A stretch of 64,000 nt of DNA, taken from positions 56,594 through 120,593 of the forward strand of contig NZ_LNRZ01000011.1 of assembly GCF_001468265.1 (NCBI RefSeq). The letters run 5' to 3'. A program made the position numbers and the translations under genes. Shown here in pieces: positions 16,633 to 24,720 of the stretch. Position 1 is the first letter of the stretch. Each line of letters starts with the position of its first letter. The notes under the pieces are model-generated. The model was given only the letters and a program-made list of their open reading frames with translations, was not told the origin of the DNA and did not search any database. Origin of the DNA: Sphingopyxis sp. H050. Lineage in GTDB: Bacteria > Pseudomonadota > Alphaproteobacteria > Sphingomonadales > Sphingomonadaceae.

Positions 16633-18741
16633 CTATTCGGCCGCGACGACATCGCCGCCCGCGACATCGTCATTGAGCGCGTCGGCGAGACCCGGCGGAA
16701 GTGCGCCCCCGGCGTCATCATTCGCCGCATCCGGAACCGGAGCGGGCTCAAGGTCAGGATTACGCAGCGGCGCCGGGAGCCAGTCGCTGTCTTCGAGCAG
16801 CCGCTCGGCCTCGCGTGCCATATCGGCCTTTTTGAGATGGTCGATCATCCGGGCAAAATTATCGCCCCGCGCTTCGGCGACGTCGGCGATGATCCGCGGC
16901 TTGGTCACGCTGCGGAAATAGCCGTCGGCCGTCGGACGCCAGCCCGCGCCGAGCACATCGAGTCCCACCGCCTGCGCCAGCACATGGCTGTGCGCGATCC
17001 GGCGCTCGACGCCATGCGCCGAGATGCGGCCATTGTCATATTTGGGCACGATCTCGGCCTGCGCGTTGACGCAGAGCGACGCACAATGCGCGAACAGCTT
17101 CGTCTGCTCCTCGCCATCGAGCGTCAGCAGATAGTCCCACACCTCCTTGTCCGACTGCGGGAGCCGCTCCTTCCATTCGGCCGCGCGCGCGTCGATCGCC
17201 TGCGCCGGGCCGCAATCGCGCAAATTGGTCGGCGCGTTGGTGAAATAGACGCGGTTCGGCGACACCTGAACGCAGCTTTCCCTGCTGCTCGAATAGAAGC
17301 AGCCGAGCACCAGGGCATGGAGAACCGAAGCGAAGGCGGTCGCCGGATCCTGCGCGAAGGCGTCCTGAAGCGCGAGCGTGCGCCACGCCGTCAGATCCGA
17401 CACGAGCCGATCGGGAAGGGGCCGGAGTGTCTCCACCTCCTCGTCCTCCCCGGCGTCCGCCGACACCGCGGCTTCGCCGCCCGCGTCCGGGCCGGCGGAC
17501 CGGGCATCGCCGTCCGCGGCCGAATGCGCTTCGTCTTCGGACGCTTCCGCCTTCGGCTCGTCCTCGGGCTTCACGAATCCACGCTCGACCCGCACCGAAC
17601 CATCGCGATCGATCGAGACGAAGGCACCGGCGATCGCTATTTCGGCCGGGTCGAACAGCTCCGGCCGGTCCGCGAGCGTACCGAGCTCGGTCTCGACTGC
17701 ATCGAGACGCGCGTGGACCTCGGCCGGAACCTCCGGGGCATCGGCCCATTCACCCTCGAGTTCCTCGGCTTCGGCCTCGAGCGTGGCGACGCGCGCCAGC
17801 TCGTCCTCGCTCATCGGGGTCACCTCGCGGTCGATTTCGCGGAGGCCGCGCGTGGCGTCCCACGGCAGGTCGATCGAGGTCGTCACCCATTTCCAGCCCT
17901 CGGCAAGGACGCGCTCGCCTTCCGCCTTCAGCTTCTCGTCGACCAGCCGATCGAGAAGCGCCGGATCGGTGAGCCAGCCGCCGCCGTCGGCTTCGAACAG
18001 GTCGCGCACGACGCCGCCACCGGCTTCGACATAGGCGCCCAGACCGACGAAGCATGTCCGTTTGTCGGCGGCGCGCACGCTGTTCTCGGTCAGCTTCTGC
18101 CGAATATAGGCCGCCGATTTGTTGAAGCTGTGTTCGAGCTGGTCCCACAGCTCTTCCTGGCGCGCATGGTCGTCCGACACGGTGAACGCCATCAGCTGGT
18201 CGAGCGTCATCGCATCGTCGGCGTAGAGGGTGTGAAGCTTCGGCGAGACACCCGCGAGCTTGAGCCGCTGGCGCACCGCGGCCGGCGTGGTGTGGAAGTG
18301 CGCGGCGATTTCCTCGATGCCGGTGTCCTTCTCGACCATCGCCAGCATCGCACGAAACTCGTCGAGCGGATGAAGCTGCTCGCGAAAGCTGTTTTCGGCG
18401 AGACTGTCCTCCTCGGCGAGGATATCATTGTCGGCAGCGCGCACGACGCAGGGGATCGGCGCATCCTTCGCGAGCCTTTTGCGCTTCACCAACAGTTCCA
18501 GCGCGCGGTGGCGGCGCCCGCCGGCCGGTATCTCATACCGGCCGGTTTCCTGGCCGTCGGCACCCAGCAGCGGCCGGACGTTGAGGCTCTGGAGCAGCCC
18601 GCGCCGGTCGATGTCGTCGGCCAGCGCGTCGATCGACACGCCGGCCTTCACACGCCGGACATTGGACTGCGACAGGACCAGCCGGTCGAGCGGGATGTCG
18701 CGCGACGGGCTGAGGGTGATTTTGGCGGCAGTTCTGGCCAT
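16633..18741 (-). CDS. ParB/RepB/Spo0J-family nuclease-like partition protein (orphan)
   Basis: About 702 aa. The N-terminal 200 residues are a ParB domain: IPLDRLVLSQSNVRRVKAG, IPAGGRRHRALELLV (box with GxRR) and LAENSFREQLHPLDEF. An HTH follows (IEEIAAHFHTTPAAVRQRLKLAGVS). The long C-terminal part has an acidic Ala/Glu/Asp-rich linker near residues 440-480 and a globular end. Large ParB-like proteins without a ParA partner are typical of plasmid and island backbones, where they may act in segregation or regulation. Start chosen at 18741, where GGAG stands 7 bp upstream; 18747 and a frame to 18852 are alternatives. Confidence 0.85.
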   Translation of the reverse strand: MARTAAKITLSPSRDIPLDRLVLSQSNVRRVKAGVSIDALADDIDRRGLLQSLNVRPLLGADGQETGRYEIPAGGRRHRALELLVKRKRLAKDAPIPCVVRAADNDILAEEDSLAENSFREQLHPLDEFRAMLAMVEKDTGIEEIAAHFHTTPAAVRQRLKLAGVSPKLHTLYADDAMTLDQLMAFTVSDDHARQEELWDQLEHSFNKSAAYIRQKLTENSVRAADKRTCFVGLGAYVEAGGGVVRDLFEADGGGWLTDPALLDRLVDEKLKAEGERVLAEGWKWVTTSIDLPWDATRGLREIDREVTPMSEDELARVATLEAEAEELEGEWADAPEVPAEVHARLDAVETELGTLADRPELFDPAEIAIAGAFVSIDRDGSVRVERGFVKPEDEPKAEASEDEAHSAADGDARSAGPDAGGEAAVSADAGEDEEVETLRPLPDRLVSDLTAWRTLALQDAFAQDPATAFASVLHALVLGCFYSSSRESCVQVSPNRVYFTNAPTNLRDCGPAQAIDARAAEWKERLPQSDKEVWDYLLTLDGEEQTKLFAHCASLCVNAQAEIVPKYDNGRISAHGVERRIAHSHVLAQAVGLDVLGAGWRPTADGYFRSVTKPRIIADVAEARGDNFARMIDHLKKADMAREAERLLEDSDWLPAPLRNPDLEPAPVPDAANDDAGGALPPGLADALNDDVAGGDVVAAE

Positions 18742-18842
18742 GGCCATTCTCCATGACGGGCCGCCGCGAGACACTCTCCCGGCTTTCAAGCCCGTCACGA
18801 AAACCCGGCCCTCCTCTCCCTTTGGGGCCGCCGCAGGCGGAC

Positions 18843-19265
18843 CTATCCGCACCCGGAAATCCGGCAGCCACGCCCGCTCATCCGCGCTGCCGCTTCGCGC
18901 AAACGCCGCTCGCCGAGCAGGATCGAGCCCGCGCTGCGAGCCGCCGCGGCATAGACCGAGAGCGGATGATGCGGCGTGAAGCCGAGATCACGCTCGATAC
19001 CAAGGCCGAACGGCAGCCGGACCGCTTCGAGTTCGGCCAGCGCGAAGCTGCCGAGCTCGGGGCATCCGAAGCCAAGGTCGGCAAGGCCGAACAATATGCC
19101 GTCCTCGTCCATCTCGGTCGCGAGCCAGGTCGCCGATCCCACCGGGTTGAAGAAGCGCACGACGGGCGCCGGATCGGGCTCGCGCCCGCCGCGCGCGACG
19201 GCTGCACGACGGGCCGCGTCGTTGGCGCGCAGGTGCGCCGCGAGATCGGGGGTCAGGAGTTTCAT
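18843..19265 (-). CDS. DUF2958 domain protein
   Basis: A 140-aa protein with the DUF2958 pattern: MKLLTPDLAAHLRAN start, then PVVRFFNPVGSATWLATEMDEDG, LFGLADLGFGCPELGSFALAELE and GLGIERDLGFTPHHPLS. Function unknown; the family is almost restricted to plasmids and integrative elements. It is the first full gene of the minus-strand backbone and is preceded by a short coupled reading frame. Confidence 0.88.
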   Translation of the reverse strand: MKLLTPDLAAHLRANDAARRAAVARGGREPDPAPVVRFFNPVGSATWLATEMDEDGILFGLADLGFGCPELGSFALAELEAVRLPFGLGIERDLGFTPHHPLSVYAAAARSAGSILLGERRLREAAARMSGRGCRISGCG

Positions 19266-19363
19266 GTCGCCGCCCTGCCCGCCAGGGTTGGGGCGTACAT
19301 GCCGGCCGGGCGGACGCCGGGCCGCGCGAGCGCCCGGGGCAGGAAGAAGGGATGATATGTCAT
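19262..19363 (-). CDS. Possible 33-aa leader peptide coupled to the DUF2958 gene
   Basis: A short frame MTYHPFFLPRALARP... starts at 19363 with GGAG 7 bp upstream. It ends in a TGA that shares ATGA with the DUF2958 start. It is Pro/Arg/Ala-rich. Spacing and coupling suggest that it is translated, either as a leader that delivers ribosomes or as a small protein. It could be chance in GC-rich DNA. Confidence 0.4.
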   Translation of the reverse strand: MTYHPFFLPRALARPGVRPAGMYAPTLAGRAAT

Positions 19364-19753
19364 GCAAGGTCTCCGCGGCGGACCGGAGGCAGGGCCACTC
19401 CCGCCTCCTTCGATCCGCTCACCAGGACCCGTGCCTTCCTCTCGCTCTCTTTCCGGCGCCCCGCGGCACCGTCCGGCGACCGGAATATAGATGCAGATCT
19501 GGGGCCAATTTTCCGGGGCCCGCGCCTTTCCCGTTTCCGGCCAATCGATTAGGACCGGGAGGCGATCGCCGTCGCGCAGCAGGGGCCAGGGCAAAAGCCC
19601 GCCTCGCCGAGGGCCGGGACCAGTCGCATAATGTCCCATCTGTCGTCCGTGCCGGAGAGGAACCGGGACCGGCGACCCAGGGAGCGGCTCGCGGGATCGA
19701 CGGGTTGGGAACGTGCCGGCGACCGGACGGTCACAGTGAAGCATTTTTGTTTG
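19364..19753. other. Intergenic region between backbone and LuxR gene
   Basis: Divergent promoter region for the minus-strand backbone and the plus-strand luxR gene. It holds copy 2 of the dispersed motif (19483-19514). Long open frames here on both strands lack recognisable domains. Confidence 0.5.
19483..19514 (+). repeat. Dispersed noncoding motif, copy 2
   Basis: ATATAGATGCAGATCTGG (19486-19503), then GGCCAATTTTCC, matches copies at 3239-3266 and, reversed, 33358-33390. It marks the junction between the backbone and the LuxR-lasso block and lies 240 bp before luxR. Confidence 0.55.
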
Positions 19754-20488
19754 ATGGAGGAACTCGCCCTCGAAATTTCCACGGCGACGAATGAGGACGG
19801 GCTCTTCGAAGCCCTCGCGCGCGCATCGATGCGCCTCGGCTTCGACCATTTCGCGCTCGCCTATGACCGGCGCGGCAATGCCGAGCCGGCATCCCTGCTG
19901 GTTCACAATTACCCCGATGCCTGGGCCAAGGTCTATGTCGGTTTCGATCTTGGCGGTGCCGATCCGGTGCGCCGCGCCGGCGAACGGTCGATGACCGGCT
20001 TCCGCTGGGACGAGATCGAAAGCTACATCCCGCTGACCCGCAGCGACCGGCAAATGCTCCATGTCGGCCGCGAATATGGTCTCGCCGACGGCTATACGGT
20101 GCCGCGCCACCTCCCTGGCGAGGCCAGCGGCGCCTGCTCTTTCGTCCTGCGCCCGCAAAGCGAGCTTCAGGACGATATGCTCCGCATTGCCGAAATCATC
20201 GGCGCGCTCGCGATCGTCTCGGCACGCCAGCTCGTCGGCGCCGTGCCGCTAAAAAGCAAAGCGACGCTGAGCGAACGGCAGCGCGAGTGCGTATTATGGA
20301 CCGCACGCGGCAAGACCGCGGCCGAAGTGGCGGTCATTCTCGGGATCGGCGAAGTGACGGTCGTCCAGCATCTCAAGACCGCGCGCGACCGCTATGACGT
20401 GCATTGCGGCCAGATGCTGACCCTCTGCGCGCTGTTCGATGGCCTCATCGGATTCGGGGACGTCTATGACTGGTGGCACGCGCGCTGA
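19754..20488 (+). CDS. LuxR-family quorum-sensing regulator
   Basis: A 244-aa acyl-homoserine-lactone-responsive regulator. Counting from the ATG at 19754, the canonical ligand-pocket residues fall at the TraR/LuxR reference numbers: Trp57, Tyr61, Asp70, Pro71, Trp85 and Gly113. The C-terminus is a LuxR HTH (LSERQRECVLWTARGKTAAE, VTVVQHLKTARDRY). This supports AHL binding and argues for this start over a longer upstream frame or the GTG at 19736. No strong ribosome site is visible. The cognate synthase gene is 1.3 kb downstream, separated by a mercury module. Confidence 0.9.
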   Translation: MEELALEISTATNEDGLFEALARASMRLGFDHFALAYDRRGNAEPASLLVHNYPDAWAKVYVGFDLGGADPVRRAGERSMTGFRWDEIESYIPLTRSDRQMLHVGREYGLADGYTVPRHLPGEASGACSFVLRPQSELQDDMLRIAEIIGALAIVSARQLVGAVPLKSKATLSERQRECVLWTARGKTAAEVAVILGIGEVTVVQHLKTARDRYDVHCGQMLTLCALFDGLIGFGDVYDWWHAR

Positions 20489-20569
20489 CCGCGTCAACGA
20501 CGACTTGTCCGGAAATTCAGCAAGGAGGCAGGCACGCCCGGAATGACAGCCGAGGCAAGGGCGTGCCGC

Positions 20570-20794
20570 TCAATCGCAGCACGCGCCCTTGCCTCCGATC
20601 TGGATCGGCGGGCAGGGCGTGGTTCCATAGGAGCAGAACACGCAGCAGTCGCCGGGCTCGGGCCTCAGCACGGCACCGCAGCCCTTGCAGTCATAGAAGA
20701 ACTGACAGGCGTCGGTCGGCATCGTTTCCGTCTCGCGATGGCCGCACTGCGGACAGGTGATCGTCGAACGAAGGTCGGGGCCGGCATCAGACAT
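20570..20794 (-). CDS. GDCCVxC-domain (likely metal-binding) protein
   Basis: A 74-aa Cys-rich protein: CPQCGH near residue 14, CKGCGAVLRP, the family motif GDCCVFCSYG and a C-terminal CC. Such proteins accompany mercury operons and are presumed to bind Hg(II) or Zn(II) with two zinc-ribbon-like CxxC knuckles. The ATG at 20794 overlaps the end of merT by 8 bp, so they form one operon. Confidence 0.85.
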   Translation of the reverse strand: MSDAGPDLRSTITCPQCGHRETETMPTDACQFFYDCKGCGAVLRPEPGDCCVFCSYGTTPCPPIQIGGKGACCD

Positions 20795-21137
20795 AATGGT
20801 AGCCCGCCCACAGCAGCGCCGCGCCAAGCAGGAGGCCGGCAAGCGTCAGGATGCGCACCCAGCGGGGCGTGCAGGCACCGCCGGGGCCACAGCGCGCGGC
20901 CGCGCGCTGCTGGCGGAACAGCAGGAAGGCGCCGAGAATGAGGCATGCCGCCCCGATCAGAAGAAGCGGCGTGCGATAGGGCATGGCGACCATCGCGATG
21001 CCGCCGAGCCATGCGGCTCCGATCCCCGCAGAGGCCAGCAGGAAGGGCAGCGCGCAACAGGATGCAACGCCGAAAGCCGCGGCGATGCCGGCTAAGGTGA
21101 ACGCGCCGGCGTCGATACCCTTGGGGCGATTCTGCAT
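20787..21137 (-). CDS. merT: Mercuric-ion transporter MerT
   Basis: A 116-aa inner-membrane protein with three predicted helices. The first contains the vicinal Cys pair of MerT (GVASCCALPFLLASAGIGAA), and a loop Cys pair CGPGGAC follows the second. It imports Hg(II) from the periplasm. The start at 21137 has AAGGAACC upstream. The divergent regulator and operator are typical of mer, but merP and merA are absent from the window. Confidence 0.85.
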   Translation of the reverse strand: MQNRPKGIDAGAFTLAGIAAAFGVASCCALPFLLASAGIGAAWLGGIAMVAMPYRTPLLLIGAACLILGAFLLFRQQRAAARCGPGGACTPRWVRILTLAGLLLGAALLWAGYHYV

Positions 21138-21169
21138 TGGGATCGGTTCCTTGTGCGGTGTGAGGGGAC

Positions 21170-21200
21170 GCCGTAGCATCTGTAGCAGCTACAGACTCAA
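21170..21200 (-). promoter_or_regulatory. MerR-type promoter/operator of merT
   Basis: On the minus strand, -35 TTGAGT (21195-21200), 19-nt spacer and -10 TACGGC (21170-21175). The spacer carries the perfect dyad CTGTAGC-A-GCTACAG (21180-21194). It lies between divergent merT and merR. Confidence 0.75.
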
Positions 21201-21214
21201 GAGGTATTTTTGCG

Positions 21215-21631
21215 ATGGCCGCAACCAGAGCGATGCAGATCGGCGAACTCTCGCGCCGCACAGGCTGCAACATCGAAACGATCCGCTATTATGAGCGGAT
21301 CGGCGTCCTCGACGTTCCGCTCCGGCGCGGTCGCTACCGCAACTATGGCGAGGAGGATGTAGGGCGCCTCGGCTTCGTGCGCCGGGCCCGAGAGCTCGGT
21401 TTCACCCTCGACGAGGTGCGGGCGCTGCTCCAACTCGCGACTGGAGGCCAGGCTGCCTGCGCCGAGGTGCGCGACGTCGCCTCGTCGCACCTTGCGGATG
21501 TGCGCGCGAAGATCGCCGATCTCAAGCGGATGGAGCGTGTCCTCGCCGCTTCGGTACGGGCTTGCGAGGCCGGCGACGATCCCGCCTGTCCGCTGCTCCA
21601 GACGCTTCGGGCCGGTACACCGCACGGCTGA
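21215..21631 (+). CDS. merR: MerR-family mercury-responsive regulator
   Basis: A 138-aa regulator with a MerR HTH (IGELSRRTGCNIETIRYYER). Its three C-terminal cysteines, Cys82, Cys117 and Cys125, correspond closely to Hg-binding Cys82, Cys117 and Cys126 of classical MerR. This makes Hg(II) the most likely ligand. It is divergent from merT over a shared operator. GAGG stands 10 bp upstream of the ATG. Confidence 0.88.
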   Translation: MAATRAMQIGELSRRTGCNIETIRYYERIGVLDVPLRRGRYRNYGEEDVGRLGFVRRARELGFTLDEVRALLQLATGGQAACAEVRDVASSHLADVRAKIADLKRMERVLAASVRACEAGDDPACPLLQTLRAGTPHG

Positions 21632-21708
21632 TCGTCCGGATGACACCCGCGTGACGACGAGCGACAGGCTCAACTATCAAGAGCTTCTGGAATCGCGCGG
21701 ATCATCCT

Positions 21709-21724
21709 CATATCTGGGGATACG
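21709..21724 (+). promoter_or_regulatory. Possible lux-box-like dyad upstream of luxI
   Basis: CATATC-TGGG-GATACG forms a dyad with one mismatch, 54-69 bp before the luxI ATG. Position fits a LuxR-activated promoter, but the sequence is not a canonical lux box and the call is weak. Confidence 0.3.
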
Positions 21725-21777
21725 CGCAGTCCACGGAAAATGATTTGATTCCCGGCACCAACAGCCGAGGAATCATC

Positions 21778-22404
21778 ATGATCGACACGACCCCGCGGGC
21801 GCCCGCCGCGCCCGGGAACGCGGCGCTGCGCGCCATGTTCGCCGCGCGCAAGAGCGTCTTCATCGACCTGCTCAAATGGGACCTGCCAGTACTCGCCGGC
21901 CAATATGAGCTCGACCATTTCGACACGCCGGCGGCGCGCTATCTCATCCTGCTCGACGCCGATGGCCGCCACCGCGCCTCGGCGCGGCTGCTCCCGACCG
22001 AGGGCGCACATCTCCTTGGCGATCATTTTGCGCATCTGTGCGCCGGCGACGTGCCGCGCGGCCCCACCGTGTGCGAGATCAGCCGCTTCTGCCTCGACCG
22101 GGACCAGGACGCAGCATCGCGCCGCGCCGCGCGCGACCAGCTGGTGACCGCCCTTGCAGAGCATGCGCTGCGCGAAGGCATCACCGATTATACCGGCGTC
22201 GCCGACCTATGCTGGTTCGATCAGGTCCGGGAGTTCGGCTGGAGATGCGACGCGCTCGGGCCGAAGGCCGCGGATCCGGGTGGGAGATTGATGGCATTGC
22301 ACATCCATATCGACGCGCATGTGCTCGACGACCTCAAGCGCGGCGGCGTCTATGCGCCGTTCTCGTTCCGCCTCGCCGACGACGATGGGGAGGCGGAAGC
22401 ATGA
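21778..22404 (+). CDS. Acyl-homoserine-lactone synthase (LuxI family)
   Basis: A 208-aa LuxI-type synthase that makes AHL from S-adenosylmethionine and acyl-ACP. Invariant residues are present at or next to reference positions: Arg24, Phe28, Trp34, Asp46, Asp49, Arg70, Glu100 and Arg103 (RKSVFIDLLKWDLP, YELDHFD, ASARLLPT, VCEISRFCL). The ATG at 21778 is preceded by GAGGAA. The gene shares ATGA with a phytanoyl-CoA-dioxygenase-like gene, so the two are co-translated. Acyl-chain length cannot be told from sequence. Confidence 0.93.
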   Translation: MIDTTPRAPAAPGNAALRAMFAARKSVFIDLLKWDLPVLAGQYELDHFDTPAARYLILLDADGRHRASARLLPTEGAHLLGDHFAHLCAGDVPRGPTVCEISRFCLDRDQDAASRRAARDQLVTALAEHALREGITDYTGVADLCWFDQVREFGWRCDALGPKAADPGGRLMALHIHIDAHVLDDLKRGGVYAPFSFRLADDDGEAEA

Positions 22405-23267
22405 CCGGTCTTGCGTCCGATGATCTTGCCCGGGAACTGCGCGAGACGGGATACTGCATCGTCCCCGACCTGATGCCGCCGGATGCGATTGGGGCGCTCG
22501 ACGCCGATCTCGATCCGGTCTTCGCCGCGACACCGTTCGGGCGCGGCGACTTCTACGGTCACCGCACCAAAAGATTCGGCGCCCTGATGAAGCGCTCGGT
22601 CTGGGCGCAGGCACTGGCGCTCGAACCGACAATCCTCGCGGCGGTCGAATCCATTCTCGGCGACGCCTGCGAGAGCATCCAGCTCAATGTCGCGCAGGCG
22701 ATCGAAATCCATCCGGGCGAGATCCGGCAGTTTCCACACCGCGACCATGACATGTGGGCGGGAGAAAAAGGCGCGCACGAATATCTGCTCAATGTCATCT
22801 GGCCGCTCACCCCCTTCACCGCGGACAATGGCGCAACGCACATCTATCCTCACAGCCATGGCGCGGAGGGCATGGCGAAGATCGACCCCGGCGAGCCGAT
22901 CATCGCTGCGTGCGACCCGGGCGCCGCGATCTGCTTTCTGGGCTCGACCGCGCATGGCGCCGGCGCCAATATCACCGACCAGGTGCGGCGCGGTGTCGTG
23001 ATCGGCTACAGCCTCGGCTGGCTCAAACCTTATGAGAATTTATGGCTCGCCTATCCCCCCGAGATCGCGCGCGGCTTCCCGCGCGAGCTTGCCGCGCTCG
23101 CGGGCTATCGCCAGCACCGTCCCAATCTCGGCAATTATGAAGGCCAATGCCCTTCGTTACTCCTCGGAGGCGATATCCCGGAGCATATCGGCGCGGTCGA
23201 TGGGCTGCGTCCCGACCAGATGGCGATGCTCGCAGAGTTCGCGGCGGCCGAGCGGAACGGCGCATGA
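22401..23267 (+). CDS. Phytanoyl-CoA dioxygenase (PhyH) family protein
   Basis: A 288-aa Fe(II)/2-oxoglutarate dioxygenase-like protein. The iron facial triad is visible as H-x-D in QFPHRDHDMW and a distal His in FLGSTAHGAGANITD, followed by an Arg in QVRRGVVIGY that would bind 2-oxoglutarate. The family hydroxylates fatty-acyl or natural-product substrates. Sitting between luxI and gntR with ATGA overlaps on both sides, it probably acts on the AHL signal, its acyl precursor or a regulated metabolite; this is inference. Linkage of phyH-like genes with luxI is a recurring arrangement in sphingomonads to my knowledge. Confidence 0.88.
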   Translation: MTGLASDDLARELRETGYCIVPDLMPPDAIGALDADLDPVFAATPFGRGDFYGHRTKRFGALMKRSVWAQALALEPTILAAVESILGDACESIQLNVAQAIEIHPGEIRQFPHRDHDMWAGEKGAHEYLLNVIWPLTPFTADNGATHIYPHSHGAEGMAKIDPGEPIIAACDPGAAICFLGSTAHGAGANITDQVRRGVVIGYSLGWLKPYENLWLAYPPEIARGFPRELAALAGYRQHRPNLGNYEGQCPSLLLGGDIPEHIGAVDGLRPDQMAMLAEFAAAERNGA

Positions 23268-23860
23268 GCCCCGCGCATGTCGTCGAGCCAACTTATGAAG
23301 CGATCAAGCGCCGGCTGATGGCCGGCGGCTGGGTGCCTGGCAGCCGGCTGGAATCGGCGAAGATCGCCGATCAGCTCGGGGTCAGCGTGACGCCGGTGCG
23401 TGATTGCCTCTACCGACTGGCGGGCGAGCGCATGGTCGATTTCAGCCATGGCGACGGGTTTCACGCGCATCGCCTGTCCGAGACCGAGTATCGCGACATG
23501 CTCGAACTCCATCTCATCCTGCTGCTCGCTGCGCTTGCGACGACCCCGCGCGGGCGCGCGACGCCGGCTCCGCAGGATGGCGACTATCCCGATCGAACCG
23601 CCGGACTGTTCATCGAAATGGCAGCGCGGTCGGGCAATGGCGAACTGGTCGCGAGCATCACCGCGCTCGGCGACCGCCTCCATCTGGCGCGGCACCTCGA
23701 CGAACAGCTTGTCGGCGAAACAGTCGCCGAACTGGATGCGCTCGCGGCCGCGCTGACAAGCGGCCCGCCGCATGAGACGCGCAACCTTCTGCTCCGCTAT
23801 CACGAACGCCGCGCCGGCGAAGCGGCCAGCTATGCGCGGCTGCTTGGAGGCGCGTCATAG
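23264..23860 (+). CDS. GntR-family transcriptional regulator
   Basis: A 198-aa protein with an N-terminal GntR winged HTH (PTYEAIKRRLMAGGWVPGSRLE, KIADQLGVSVTPVRDCLYRL) and an alpha-helical C-terminal domain resembling the FCD type but short of clear metal-binding His residues. It is the third gene of the luxI-phyH-gntR operon, coupled by ATGA. It may regulate the operon or the lasso locus next door in response to a product of the dioxygenase; unknown. Confidence 0.85.
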   Translation: MSPAHVVEPTYEAIKRRLMAGGWVPGSRLESAKIADQLGVSVTPVRDCLYRLAGERMVDFSHGDGFHAHRLSETEYRDMLELHLILLLAALATTPRGRATPAPQDGDYPDRTAGLFIEMAARSGNGELVASITALGDRLHLARHLDEQLVGETVAELDALAAALTSGPPHETRNLLLRYHERRAGEAASYARLLGGAS

Positions 23861-24171
23861 TGCCAGACCCGGTGCCCAACGTCTGATTCTGCCCATAATC
23901 CTTGTCTTTGCGCGGCCATGCTGACATGATTCGGGGTGCGGGACAGATTTGGCAACGCCCGCGCGATATTCTCGCCAGCCATTATGAACGCCCGTCCTTG
24001 TCGGACTGGCGGCCGTTCCGGACCATGCCGCTCCCACGCGGCCAAACGGCGGCACAGCGTTGGAAGATCGATAGCCGGGCAAACGCCGGCCAGCGATCTC
24101 GTGCCAATCGGCTGTGTAAATTGTCATCATACCCTGCCAAGAAACTGTCGCAGGAGCGCCACCCCTTTTCG
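23861..24171. other. Intergenic region before the lasso sigma-factor gene
   Basis: No supported gene. Frames continue upstream from the sigma factor but show no homology to sigma-factor N-termini. It probably contains the promoter of the sigma-FecR-receptor-isopeptidase operon. Confidence 0.4.
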
Positions 24172-24720
24172 GTGTCGTCGGCCTGTCACGCGCATCCCGA
24201 CGACCGGCCCGTCGTGGCACCGGCGGACGCTTGCGACCTCGATGACGCTTTTCGGGCGCATGGTCCTTGGCTCTTTCATTTTCTTCGCCGAAGGGCTGGG
24301 CCCGAAGAAGCGCCGGATCTCGTGCAGGAAGTTTTCGCGCGCGCGGCGGGCAGCGAGCAGCGTCACAGCCTCGCCAATCCGGGCGGCTTCCTTCGCCGGA
24401 TAGCGCAGAACCTGCTGATCGACCGCGCCCGGAGGCAGCGGCGCAACCCCGCGCTTTTCTTTTCCTTTCAGGAGGAAAGCGATGCCGCCAGCCCGCCGCA
24501 GCAGGAATGGAATATGGAAGCCGACGACCTTCTCCGGCTCTATGAAGAGGCGGTCGACGCCATGCCACCAAAGACACGCCGGGTGTTTCTGATGCACCGG
24601 GTCGACGAACTCAGCTATCGTGAGATACATGAATGCCTCGGCATCAGCATCGCGACGGTGGAATATCATATGATGAGGGCGCTCGGCTTTATCGCAAAGG
24701 TGGTGGACGGCGGCCGATGA
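24172..24720 (+). CDS. ECF sigma factor, FecI-like, of the lasso-peptide locus
   Basis: About 182 aa from a GTG at 24172. Region 2 is DDAFRAHGPWLFHFLRRRAG and DLVQEVFARA; region 4 is PPKTRRVFLMHRVDELSYRE and LGISIATVEYHMMRALGFI. It shares ATGA with a FecR-like gene, the classic FecI-FecR arrangement, and should direct transcription of the TonB receptor or lasso genes upon surface signalling. The true start is unsure: the frame is open to 23902 and AGGAG sits 16 bp before the GTG. Confidence 0.85.
   Translation: MSSACHAHPDDRPVVAPADACDLDDAFRAHGPWLFHFLRRRAGPEEAPDLVQEVFARAAGSEQRHSLANPGGFLRRIAQNLLIDRARRQRRNPALFFSFQEESDAASPPQQEWNMEADDLLRLYEEAVDAMPPKTRRVFLMHRVDELSYREIHECLGISIATVEYHMMRALGFIAKVVDGGR

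Noticed and set aside
16531..18756. 741-aa plus-strand open frame
   Set aside because: Antisense shadow of the ParB-like gene.
19262..20158. 298-aa minus-strand open frame
   Set aside because: Antisense to luxR; only its last 33 codons (with their own ATG and ribosome site) are kept as a possible leader.
21709..21724. Canonical lux box upstream of luxI
   Set aside because: Only a short imperfect dyad is present, so it is listed with low confidence and not claimed as a true lux box.
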